A stretch of 64,000 bases of DNA from Autumnicola tepida. GTDB lineage: Bacteria > Bacteroidota > Bacteroidia > Flavobacteriales > Flavobacteriaceae. The notes below the pieces were generated by a model. It searched no databases. It saw only the letters and a list, made by a program, of their open reading frames with translations, and was not told the DNA's origin. Of the stretch, positions 25,180-32,177 are shown piece by piece (positions within the stretch are counted from its first letter, which is position 1; each line of letters opens with the position of its first letter). The position numbers and the translations under genes were made by a program. Where the stretch lies: contig NZ_JAVRHQ010000006.1 of NCBI RefSeq assembly GCF_031846485.1, forward strand, positions 117,156 through 181,155. Reading direction: 5' to 3'.

Positions 25180-26076
25180 ATGAATACAAAAAAAGCAGTT
25201 TGTTATGGTGAAATCCTGTGGGATGTTTTTCCGGATGAAGAACGAATTGGCGGGGCACCTCTAAATGTGGCTTCCCGCTTAAGCAGCTTCGGAATTCATA
25301 CCAAAATGCTTAGCAAAATTGGAAAAGATGAAAGAGGGCAGAAATTGCTTACCTATCTCAAAAACAATAATGTTGACACCAAACATGTTTCAGAAGATGA
25401 AAATCTTTCTACCGGAATTGTGCAGGTAAGTTTGTCTCCTTCCGGTTCGGCATCTTATGAGATCAACTATCCATCTGCCTGGGATAAAATAAATATTTCC
25501 GAAGAAATGAAGCAATCGGTAAAGGAAGCAGATGCTTTTATTTTTGGAAGCCTGGTATGTCGAGATGAGGTTAGCAGAAAAACACTTTTTCAACTTCTTC
25601 CTGAAGCAAATTTTAAAGTTCTTGATATCAATTTGCGGCCGCCGCATTACGATGAAGAAGTTCTGCTTAAACTCATTCAGCAGGCCGGATTCATCAAATT
25701 TAATGATGATGAATTGTTTGAGATTGCCGCTATGCTTGGTTCTATGTACAATTCCCTGGAGCAGAACCTGGATTTTATTGCCGGAAAAACCATGGCTTCC
25801 TCTATTTGTGTAACTAAAGGAAATCATGGTGCGGTTTTTTTGCATGAGGGGGATTTATACTATAACAGCGGATTTAAAATTAAGGTAAAGGACACGGTAG
25901 GGGCGGGAGATTCCTTTCTAGCCACTCTTGTCGCCAAAATACTTCAGGGGGAGAAAACACAAAAAGCCCTGGATTTTGCCTGCGCAGTGGGAGCTTTAGT
26001 TGCGGGGAGAGAAGGAGCTAATCCAAAGCTTTCCCAAGAGGTCATTGAAAATTTCATCCATCCGCAGGAATCTTAA
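25180..26076 (+). CDS. PfkB-family carbohydrate kinase (probable fructokinase)
   Basis: 298 residues of ribokinase fold. GEILWDVFPDEERIGGAPLNVA is the fructokinase-type N-terminus, with the catalytic DTVGAGDSFLATL (Asp near 245) and anion hole near residue 240. Phosphorylates a ketohexose such as fructose with ATP. Follows the sugar porter gene, forming a two-gene uptake and activation unit; its last 4 bp overlap the convergent lipid kinase gene. Confidence 0.88.
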   Translation: MNTKKAVCYGEILWDVFPDEERIGGAPLNVASRLSSFGIHTKMLSKIGKDERGQKLLTYLKNNNVDTKHVSEDENLSTGIVQVSLSPSGSASYEINYPSAWDKINISEEMKQSVKEADAFIFGSLVCRDEVSRKTLFQLLPEANFKVLDINLRPPHYDEEVLLKLIQQAGFIKFNDDELFEIAAMLGSMYNSLEQNLDFIAGKTMASSICVTKGNHGAVFLHEGDLYYNSGFKIKVKDTVGAGDSFLATLVAKILQGEKTQKALDFACAVGALVAGREGANPKLSQEVIENFIHPQES

Positions 26077-26987
26077 TCCTGAATATCGGTAAAAAATTCC
26101 AGGTAATCGTCGGCTAATTTTATTTTGAATTTTTTTCCGAAGTAATCGGTAATCAGGTTATCATCTATATGTGCACGGGAACCGCTCCACTTCATCTTCG
26201 CTTTTTTCACGGGAATTATGGTCACCAGCTTTTCCAGGTCTTCCTCGCTGGCCTGGTTCTTAATCAAATTACTGATGTACACTTCCAGTTCTTTTCTTTT
26301 TTCTTCCGGGATTAAAACCAGTTCAAAATGTTCATCGGCAGGAATGGCATTTGGCGCAAGGCTAAAGTTAGGGCCAATCAGCTTAATGTTCATCAGTTCT
26401 ACCAAGAAGAAAGCACCTTTTATTGTAATGCCGCCGGTTTCAATTTTCGCTTTTTTTGGTTTATAATTCCTCACGATTTCCAGTAACACCTTAAGGGTTG
26501 CCCTTAATTTTTCTTCGGGATCATCGGGAGTGCTTCGTTTTTTCATTTCTGAAATCAGCTTCGGAAAAATCCCAAAGCCAAAGCTTTCCAGGAAAAAATC
26601 CTTTTTCCCCGCGCTTTTTATTTTTCCGTAGCTAAAACGGGATGACTTGCCGTTTAGTTCAATTTTATGTGATTCCTTTTGCTGGACCACATTAAGGACT
26701 TTTGAAATATTGTTGGCAGTACCCAGCGGAATTAGGTGAATTGGAGGGGGTTTGGGAAGGTCCTTTTTATTGATGAGGTTCTTGGCCAGCTTTCTAACCG
26801 TTCCGTCTCCTCCTGCCAATAGGAGCGCATCGGCTCCTTCAGGTTTAAAATGTTTTTTCCAGAAGAGGTAATTGGTAGAAATATATTCGGCATTATATCC
26901 CGAATCTTTTACAATCTGAATTAGTTCCTCCTTATCATGCCGGCCATTCCCGGCGGTAGGGTTGTGCACTATTAGGATCGTCTTCAT
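26073..26987 (-). CDS. Diacylglycerol/sphingosine kinase-like lipid kinase
   Basis: 304 residues. ILIVHNPTAGNG at the N-terminus and the nucleotide-binding LLAGGDGTVRKL (GGDGT at 59-63), then PLGTANNIS, are the DAG-kinase catalytic-domain motifs. Phosphorylates a lipid hydroxyl with ATP at the inner membrane; YegS-type substrate range is broad. Convergent with the PfkB gene with a 4-bp tail overlap. Confidence 0.88.
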   Translation of the reverse strand: MKTILIVHNPTAGNGRHDKEELIQIVKDSGYNAEYISTNYLFWKKHFKPEGADALLLAGGDGTVRKLAKNLINKKDLPKPPPIHLIPLGTANNISKVLNVVQQKESHKIELNGKSSRFSYGKIKSAGKKDFFLESFGFGIFPKLISEMKKRSTPDDPEEKLRATLKVLLEIVRNYKPKKAKIETGGITIKGAFFLVELMNIKLIGPNFSLAPNAIPADEHFELVLIPEEKRKELEVYISNLIKNQASEEDLEKLVTIIPVKKAKMKWSGSRAHIDDNLITDYFGKKFKIKLADDYLEFFTDIQD

Positions 26988-27209
26988 AATTAGGCTGTTT
27001 CAAAATAAAGGTAACCACATTTGCGCTTGGTTGAATTGGATTAACGATATCTTATGATTTTAAGGCAGCATGAGGAAACATGCTTTAAGAAGAATTGTTA
27101 GACTGTTGTTAGAGGAACTATAAATTTTAGGGCTTTTGGAAATTGAAGGCTTTTGGAAAAACTGAATTTCGTAATTTAATGCAAAGAGAATTCAACCAAA
27201 ACTGAAATT

Positions 27210-27941
27210 ATGAGGATACTGATAACCAACGACGACGGAATTTACAGCCCGGGGCTCGCCTGCCTCGCAAGAGTAGCGGCAGAATATGGGGAAGTTATTG
27301 TAATGGCCCCCGATGTGGAACAATCTTCCATGGGGCAGGCCATAACTTCGGGAAAGCCTATAACTTACAAAAAATCGCCCATTCATTTTGAGGGAATAGA
27401 AGCCTACCGCGTAAGTGGAACGCCCGCCGATTGTGTGGCCCTGGGAACCCATTTGTTTGAAGATATAGACCTGGTTCTTTCCGGGATTAATATAGGTTCA
27501 AATTTGGGAAATTCTGCCTGGCATTCAGGAACGCTTTCTGCGGCCCGGCAGGCTGTGCTTTTTGATATCCGCGGAATTGCCCTTAGCGTTTCGGTAGGGG
27601 AAGAGGAGCCCGATTTTGAGGCTTTGGAACCCTTTGTTTCTGAAGCCCTGAAAGAAGTGGTTCATGAAGAGGAACGCAAACTGCTTAACATCAACTTCCC
27701 GCGTTCTCCTGAAGGGGAAATAGTCTGGACCAACCAGTCGGTTAGGCATTACGATGGGAAGGTGATTGCCAATAAAGATCCCATGGGCCGGCAGCATTAC
27801 TGGTTTACCGTGGTGCAAATTGAAAATGTGGAAGAAGGTACAGATCGCTGGGCCATAAGAAATGGCAAAACCAGTATTACCCCAATGATCCTTGATATAA
27901 CAGATCATGAATATTTAAATAGAAGAAAAGAGCAGAAATAG
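27210..27941 (+). CDS. surE: 5'/3'-nucleotidase SurE
   Basis: 243 residues. RILITNDDGIYSPG at the N-terminus carries the metal-binding Asp pair (Asp8, Asp9); SGTPADCVALG and LVLSGINIGSNLG match the SurE signatures, and SGTLSAARQ follows. Dephosphorylates nucleoside monophosphates in the cytoplasm. Stand-alone gene. Confidence 0.95.
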   Translation: MRILITNDDGIYSPGLACLARVAAEYGEVIVMAPDVEQSSMGQAITSGKPITYKKSPIHFEGIEAYRVSGTPADCVALGTHLFEDIDLVLSGINIGSNLGNSAWHSGTLSAARQAVLFDIRGIALSVSVGEEEPDFEALEPFVSEALKEVVHEEERKLLNINFPRSPEGEIVWTNQSVRHYDGKVIANKDPMGRQHYWFTVVQIENVEEGTDRWAIRNGKTSITPMILDITDHEYLNRRKEQK

Positions 27942-28148
27942 TGTGTGTATTATTTCATTCTTAATGCTTCGGTACGCCTGCTATCGGGAAAGGATTAAAG
28001 CTAAAAAGGAATAATATAAATATACTTTTTTTGGGAAATTTTACTCTTTATTTTTCTCCCGCAAATACGCTGATATCGCAGGGACACTTTTTAACTTTTC
28101 CACTTGAAACTTTCAACTTTAAAGAAAAACCACCCCGTTCTTCGGCCA

Positions 28149-28284
28149 CCCTCCTTTTTTAAGGAGGGGAGCTAAAAAAGGTGTTTTACGAAATTATTTT
28201 GGAACAGTTCCTTCCCTTTTTTTAAGGGAAGGTGTCTAAATCAGCTAAGGCTGATTAAGACGGAAGGGTGAAACCAACTGTTCC
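28149..28284. repeat. Composite palindromic intergenic element
   Basis: The 416-bp gap between surE and the Trm112-like gene holds nested inverted repeats: CCCTCC-T6-A2-GGAGGG (28149-28169), CCTTCCC-T7-AA-GGGAAGG (28210-28232), TCAGC-TAAG-GCTGA (28241-28254), the last two enclosed by a 9-bp pair GGAACAGTT (28201) and AACTGTTCC (28276). No ORF. Resembles the repetitive palindromes found between flavobacterial genes; may act as a terminator for both flanking convergent genes. Confidence 0.6.
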
Positions 28285-28357
28285 TAACTATCTATTTCTG
28301 TTTTGAAACATATTTTAAAATGAACATTGCTTAAAAAACCTCAGCACTTTCCACTTT

Positions 28358-28648
28358 TTATTCTTTTATTTTTAAACTTTCATCCTCCACCAGTCTGAAA
28401 TTTTCAATTTTTTTACCCGGCATGTGTTTTTGCCATTTTTCAAGTATAGGCTGTTCCAGCTTGAACTCCCGGTATTCATCGGGGTTCATAATTGGAATTC
28501 CTTTTATTATGGGATAGATCCTCCTGCATTTTTTACAGGTAAGGAAACCTTCAATTACATTTTCTTCCAGATCTTTGGAGATGCTGGTTAGCGCTATTTC
28601 CTCTTTGTCAAAAGGGCAGCATAATTTATCTATGGTTGCTAATTTCAT
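28358..28648 (-). CDS. Trm112-family zinc protein
   Basis: 96 residues. LATIDKLCCPFDKEE near the N-terminus and FLTCKKCRRIYPIIKGIPIM form the four-cysteine zinc module of the Trm112/UPF0434 family. Eukaryotic and archaeal Trm112 is an activating partner of class I methyltransferases. Here a class I methyltransferase is the first gene of the same operon, so a complex between the two is a reasonable inference. Its start overlaps the stop of the ThiE-like gene by 4 bp. Last gene of a TPP-riboswitch operon. Confidence 0.85.
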   Translation of the reverse strand: MKLATIDKLCCPFDKEEIALTSISKDLEENVIEGFLTCKKCRRIYPIIKGIPIMNPDEYREFKLEQPILEKWQKHMPGKKIENFRLVEDESLKIKE

Positions 28649-29307
28649 TTTTTCAGCTTTTTTATTTCGTTTATATAATTTCTGGTGGCGCTGCCGGGAT
28701 CTTCAGCACTCATTATTCCTGAAACCACAGCTATGCCGTCAAAACTTAGGTCTTTTAATTCTGTAACATTAGAATGCTGAATTCCTCCCGCAAGAAAAAT
28801 AGGCATCCCCGTAATTTTCCTTGCTTTTTTTATAGCATCAAAGCTTACCAGTTCACAATTGTTGCTGGTTTGAGAGGGGAATACAGAGCAGAAGGAAATA
28901 TAATCCAGGTGATGCCCTTCTGCCTGGTTTATAACAGAGATATCATTGTTACAGGTTAAGCCGAAAAGCGCATTTTCTTTTGAATTTTTCCTGATATATT
29001 CAAAATCTTCCGGAATTTCGTCAAAATGAACTCCATCAGCTTTGGTCTTTTTCAGAAGTTTCCATTTGTTATTCAAAAAAACAGGAACATCTTTTTCATG
29101 ACAAATTTCAGAAATATGATCTACAAGTTTTACCTGCTCTTCTTCCGAAGATGAAAAATTGTCCCAGATTTGTACGGCTGCTATTTTCTCCTTTAGAATT
29201 TGCTCCAGCTTCAGGATTAATAACTCTTCTTTCATAGACGGGTCAATTACCAGGTAAACGCCTCCTGATATTTGCCTTTTTTGTTTCGTCTTTTCCATCA
29301 TTTCCAT
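28645..29307 (-). CDS. ThiE/TenI-like protein (thiamine phosphate synthase family)
   Basis: 220 residues of TIM-barrel. Family landmarks are present but divergent: GVYLVIDP, VQIWDN where ThiE has its substrate-binding LR-x-K segment, PVFLNNKWKLLKKTKADGVHF matching the INDR...ADGVHLG region, FGLTCNN, ISFCSVFPS, and PIFLAGGI. Canonical ThiE joins HMP-diphosphate to thiazole phosphate. The altered phosphate-binding residues mean that a different or modified reaction is possible. The start overlaps the upstream AIR-synthase-like stop by 10 bp. Control by a TPP riboswitch ties it to thiamine metabolism. Confidence 0.82.
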   Translation of the reverse strand: MEMMEKTKQKRQISGGVYLVIDPSMKEELLILKLEQILKEKIAAVQIWDNFSSSEEEQVKLVDHISEICHEKDVPVFLNNKWKLLKKTKADGVHFDEIPEDFEYIRKNSKENALFGLTCNNDISVINQAEGHHLDYISFCSVFPSQTSNNCELVSFDAIKKARKITGMPIFLAGGIQHSNVTELKDLSFDGIAVVSGIMSAEDPGSATRNYINEIKKLKK

Positions 29308-30353
29308 TTTTCATTATAAGCTTTAAAAAATGCCGCCCAGTAAGGATCCTGTTCAAAATATGGTAAATCCCGGGTTTCGCCATCTTCAATCAGCTTAATT
29401 CCATCTTCTTTTTCAGTGATTTCGCCAACGGCGGTGCAGGCGATATTTTCCTTCTTAAGCCTGTCGATAACCTCATTTTCTGTCCCTTTTTTACAGGTGA
29501 TAATCATGGAGCCAGCACCAATGCTAAACCTGGGATCTATAGAAAATAACCTGCAAATCTCCTTCTGGGTATGGCCTATGGGAAGCAGGTCGTTTTCGAT
29601 TCTGGCGCCGTGGCCACAGGCTTTGGTGAGTTCATAAATTGCTCCCAAAACGCCACCTTCGGTTACATCGTGCATGGCGGTAACATCTTTGTGCTTTTCA
29701 TCTTTCCCTGCTGCGGTCAGTGCATCTTTTAAAGAAGAGGTCTCATAGAACATCTTGCAGCTTTCTTCAAAAACTTCTTTGCCGAGTTTATTTTTTACCG
29801 TTTCCGGGAAACTCATCCCAAGAATGGAAGACGAAGAAATTGCGCAGGTTTTTGTTACCAGGATCACGTCCCCGGGCGCGGCATTTTTTGATACCAAAAT
29901 ATCCTTTTTTGGAGCTATGGTGGTAAAAGTGCCGCCGCCGGCGATGGTGGAATTCTGGCCTTCGATAAAGCCCGTATGCCCGCCGGTTATAGCCGTTCCA
30001 ATGTCTTTGCAAAATTTGTGGATGTACTCCCAGTAAATTTTAAAATCTTCCTGCGGAAAATTTCCCGGAAGGTTCAATACAAACTGGGCGTACATGGGTG
30101 CAAACCCTGTTGTGGCCATATCATTAGCCATCAGATGCACCGAAAGCCATGCCGATTCTTCCAATCCCAGAGAAGGTATCAGGGAAAGCGGATCACTTGT
30201 TGCCGCCATTGCCAGGCCATTGGGTAAATCTACCAAAGAAACGTCCACGCCGAAGCCGGGGCCAACGCTTACTTCCTTCCGTGGAAATCCGCAATTATGG
30301 AAAATCACCTCTTCAAAAACATCATTCTCTATTTTTCCCAGTTCTTTGCTCAT
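29298..30353 (-). CDS. AIR synthase-like (PurM/ThiL/HypE/SelD superfamily) protein
   Basis: 351 residues. ATP-binding superfamily landmarks: GPGFGVDVSLV near residue 31, a DPLSLIPS loop, HLMANDMATTGFAP (the conserved Asn-Asp of the metal-ATP site), TGGHTGFIEG, and the C-terminal MHDVTEGGVLGAIYE segment. Members use ATP to activate an oxygen: PurM forms AIR, ThiL phosphorylates thiamine phosphate, SelD makes selenophosphate, HypE dehydrates. It lacks the HypE PRIC tail and the SelD active-site Cys/Sec. Placement under a TPP riboswitch beside a ThiE-like gene makes a ThiL-like kinase or a novel thiamine-related cyclase the best guesses. Confidence 0.82.
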   Translation of the reverse strand: MSKELGKIENDVFEEVIFHNCGFPRKEVSVGPGFGVDVSLVDLPNGLAMAATSDPLSLIPSLGLEESAWLSVHLMANDMATTGFAPMYAQFVLNLPGNFPQEDFKIYWEYIHKFCKDIGTAITGGHTGFIEGQNSTIAGGGTFTTIAPKKDILVSKNAAPGDVILVTKTCAISSSSILGMSFPETVKNKLGKEVFEESCKMFYETSSLKDALTAAGKDEKHKDVTAMHDVTEGGVLGAIYELTKACGHGARIENDLLPIGHTQKEICRLFSIDPRFSIGAGSMIITCKKGTENEVIDRLKKENIACTAVGEITEKEDGIKLIEDGETRDLPYFEQDPYWAAFFKAYNEKWK

Positions 30354-31075
30354 TAGTCAACATCTTTAAATTGCACATATAATCCGAAGAAATCCCCATA
30401 AGGCTTATTCCATTGCTGTACGGGAAACCATTTTGGCAGGCCGGTACAGGACCATTCTATAGTATATTTCCTGCCTTTTAAAGCTTCATTAATTATGGCA
30501 GTTAATTTCTTGGGAGTATAGAAAGTCGCGGTAAGGTAGAATGGGTTTTTACCAAATATTTCCTGGATTCTCCTGCGGGCAACCTTGGGAGAATTCCTGT
30601 TCATCATTCCCATGGCAATTCCGTATTTTCCCACTCTCGCAGCTTCCCGAATTACCTTTACCGGGTCTTTATAATATTCAAAAGTGGTAATAAATGCCAG
30701 GGAATCGAAAGTATTGTCCTTAAAAGGCATATTATGGGAATCTGCCATCACAAGGTCGCCGTCAAACAAATTGATGGCCTGGGAGAGCATTAGCGGAGAA
30801 ATATCCCCACCGGTAGCTTCAATTCCTATTTCCTTCCACCACCTGGTAAAACGGGTGGTGCCGCATCCAAATTCAAGAAGGGTTTTAACCCTGCTGTCTT
30901 TGGAAACCAGTTGTTCCATTACCTTTTTCTGCCATACTTCAGCTCTTTTGTATCTTCCTTCATACCATTGCTCGTAGGTATCGGTATGCTCGCGGTTAAA
31001 GAACCATTCCGGCCTTTCCTGCCAGTTCTGTTGCGTCCTCGGCAGCAACTGAAAATCCTTTTTCTCTATTTCCAT
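30353..31075 (-). CDS. Class I SAM-dependent methyltransferase
   Basis: 240 residues from the ATG at 31075. LLEFGCGTTRFTRWW is the SAM-binding motif I, GGDISPLML motif II, DGDLVMADSHNMPF and FDSLAFITTFEYYKDP motif III/IV. An earlier in-frame GTG at 31159 would run through the riboswitch terminator hairpin and is rejected. The stop overlaps the next start (TAATG). First gene of the operon; located 15 nt behind the riboswitch terminator. Its substrate is unknown; TPP control suggests thiamine metabolism, and the Trm112-like protein at the operon end may be its partner. Confidence 0.85.
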   Translation of the reverse strand: MEIEKKDFQLLPRTQQNWQERPEWFFNREHTDTYEQWYEGRYKRAEVWQKKVMEQLVSKDSRVKTLLEFGCGTTRFTRWWKEIGIEATGGDISPLMLSQAINLFDGDLVMADSHNMPFKDNTFDSLAFITTFEYYKDPVKVIREAARVGKYGIAMGMMNRNSPKVARRRIQEIFGKNPFYLTATFYTPKKLTAIINEALKGRKYTIEWSCTGLPKWFPVQQWNKPYGDFFGLYVQFKDVD

Positions 31076-31090
31076 TTTAAATTTTTTATA

Positions 31091-31135
31091 AAAAAAACTC
31101 CATTCTGCAACCTGAATTTGCCAGGTAGAATGGAG
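31091..31135 (-). terminator. Rho-independent terminator, expression platform of the TPP riboswitch
   Basis: Minus-strand stem CTCCATTCT / AGAATGGAG (31135-31127 with 31106-31098) extended by an inner stem ACCTG/CAGGT, followed by seven T residues (31097-31091). Lies between the aptamer and the methyltransferase start, so premature termination when TPP is bound is the expected control. Confidence 0.85.
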
Positions 31136-31159
31136 CTTAAAACGGAAATATTTTAACAC

Positions 31160-31230
31160 TGCATCCCTACGTTGGCATTATCCATGTCAGGTTTTCGGGT
31201 ATTTCTCAGCTTTTTACGGCACCCCGTGCA
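31160..31230 (-). promoter_or_regulatory. TPP riboswitch aptamer (THI element)
   Basis: On the minus strand the order of conserved segments is that of the THI box: P1 strand TGCA, CGGGGTGC, GCTGAGA, TACCC, ACCTGA, GGATAATGCCA, CGTAGGGA, and the closing TGCA. This matches the consensus element by element. It starts just after a -7-like TAACTTTG (31245-31238) and is followed by an intrinsic terminator and then the methyltransferase-AIRS-ThiE-Trm112 operon. Confidence 0.95.
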
Positions 31231-31237
31231 TTTGCTT

Positions 31238-31245
31238 CAAAGTTA
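31238..31245 (-). promoter_or_regulatory. -7 element TAACTTTG of the TPP-riboswitch transcript
   Basis: Matches TAnnTTTG. The first transcribed base would fall at about 31231, i.e. at the aptamer's P1. A clear -33 element is not seen. Confidence 0.5.
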
Positions 31246-31366
31246 AAATTAAATCGGCGGAATTTTATTTTTTCCGAAGATAATTCTAACGTTTTTCCTC
31301 TCTCCTCATTTATGTGCCGGGAACTGTCTTTTTTAACTGAAAGGTTTAAAAGTAGCCGGGCTTTTT

Positions 31367-31374
31367 TATATTTG
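31367..31374 (+). promoter_or_regulatory. -7 element TATATTTG abutting the GTG start of the second metal operon
   Basis: Perfect TAnnTTTG, 4 nt from the GTG at 31379; the message is predicted to be leaderless, as at 5527-5541. Confidence 0.6.
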
Positions 31375-31378
31375 CAGT

Positions 31379-31693
31379 GTGAAAATTATTGCCGCCATAT
31401 TATCTTTTTATTTCCTGGGGCTAAACGCAGTTCCCTGTGGTGATGATATTTCACAATTCACTAATGATCTTCAGGAAACCGTTTCAGCGTTAAATACAGG
31501 GCATTCCCATGGTATGAAGGCAGATTTCTGTTCGCCTTTTTGCCAGTGTCATTGCTGTCACGTTCATGTGGTAAATTTTCAAACTTCAGAATCGCCGCTA
31601 ATTGAGCAGCATATTTCAACTCTTGTTATTGCAAACGCTGTTAATTCGGGTGACGAAATTCCCGATACTCATTTCCAGCCACCGCGGGTTTAA
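31379..31693 (+). CDS. Cys/His-rich small exported protein (DUF6660-like) heading the second efflux operon
   Basis: 104 residues from GTG. A short signal peptide (IIAAILSFYFLGLNA) is followed by a cysteine-histidine cluster ADFCSPFCQCHCCHVHV near residues 55-70 that must bind metal. The resemblance is to the DUF6660-type small proteins that accompany Bacteroidota RND metal pumps; this is from memory of the CxxxCxCxCC pattern and not verified. Followed by the RND permease gene 81 nt later, with a hairpin in the gap (AATTCAGTTT / AAACTGAATT). Confidence 0.75.
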   Translation: MKIIAAILSFYFLGLNAVPCGDDISQFTNDLQETVSALNTGHSHGMKADFCSPFCQCHCCHVHVVNFQTSESPLIEQHISTLVIANAVNSGDEIPDTHFQPPRV

Positions 31694-31774
31694 TTCAGTT
31701 TTACAGGGATAATTATATCCCGGCATGAAGGCCTTTCCGGCCAATTTTATAAACTGAATTAAATTCTGAATTCT

Positions 31775-32170
31775 ATGATTAACAAGATCATTGATTTTTC
31801 AATCAATAATAAATTTATTATTGGGTTGCTTACCTGCGTACTTATTGGTGCGGGTATCTGGAGCATGATAAAAGTTCCGGTAGATGCACAGCCCGATATC
31901 ACCAATAATCAGGTGCAGGTGATTACCCAGGCTCCCAATTTGGGAACCGAAGATATTGAGCAATTTGTTACCTATCCCGTAGAAGTGGCCATGAGCAACC
32001 TTCCCGGGGTAAGTGAAATTCGTTCTGTCTCCAGATTTGGACTTTCTGTCGTTACCATTGTTTTTGATGATGAGCTGGGTACTTATTTGCCGCGCCAGCT
32101 CGTAGCTGAAAAGCTGAACGCCGTAAAAGCTGAACGCCGTAAAAGAAGAAATTCCCGAAGGTTTTGGTAA
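31775..32170 (+). pseudogene. N-terminal fragment of CzcA-type RND permease, cut off by a frameshift
   Basis: 131 codons. The first about 115 match an RND permease start: TM1 (IGLLTCVLIGAGIW), VPVDAQPDITNNQVQV, APNLGTEDIEQFVTYPVE and RLVAEKL-type sequence. After NAVK a 16-bp duplication (32113-32144) shifts the frame and the ORF ends after 15 unrelated residues. Deleting one repeat unit restores LNAVKEEIPEGFGKP and joins this segment in frame to the ORF at 32178. Confidence 0.9.
32113..32144 (+). repeat. 16-bp tandem duplication causing a frameshift
   Basis: Two perfect adjacent copies of GCTGAACGCCGTAAAA (32113-32128 and 32129-32144). 16 is not a multiple of three, so it moves the permease reading frame by +1. 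Confidence 0.95.
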
Positions 32171-32177
32171 ACCTTCC

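Noticed and set aside
31076..31159. GTG-initiated extension of the methyltransferase
   Set aside because: Would translate the riboswitch terminator hairpin; ATG at 31075 is followed by the natural protein start.
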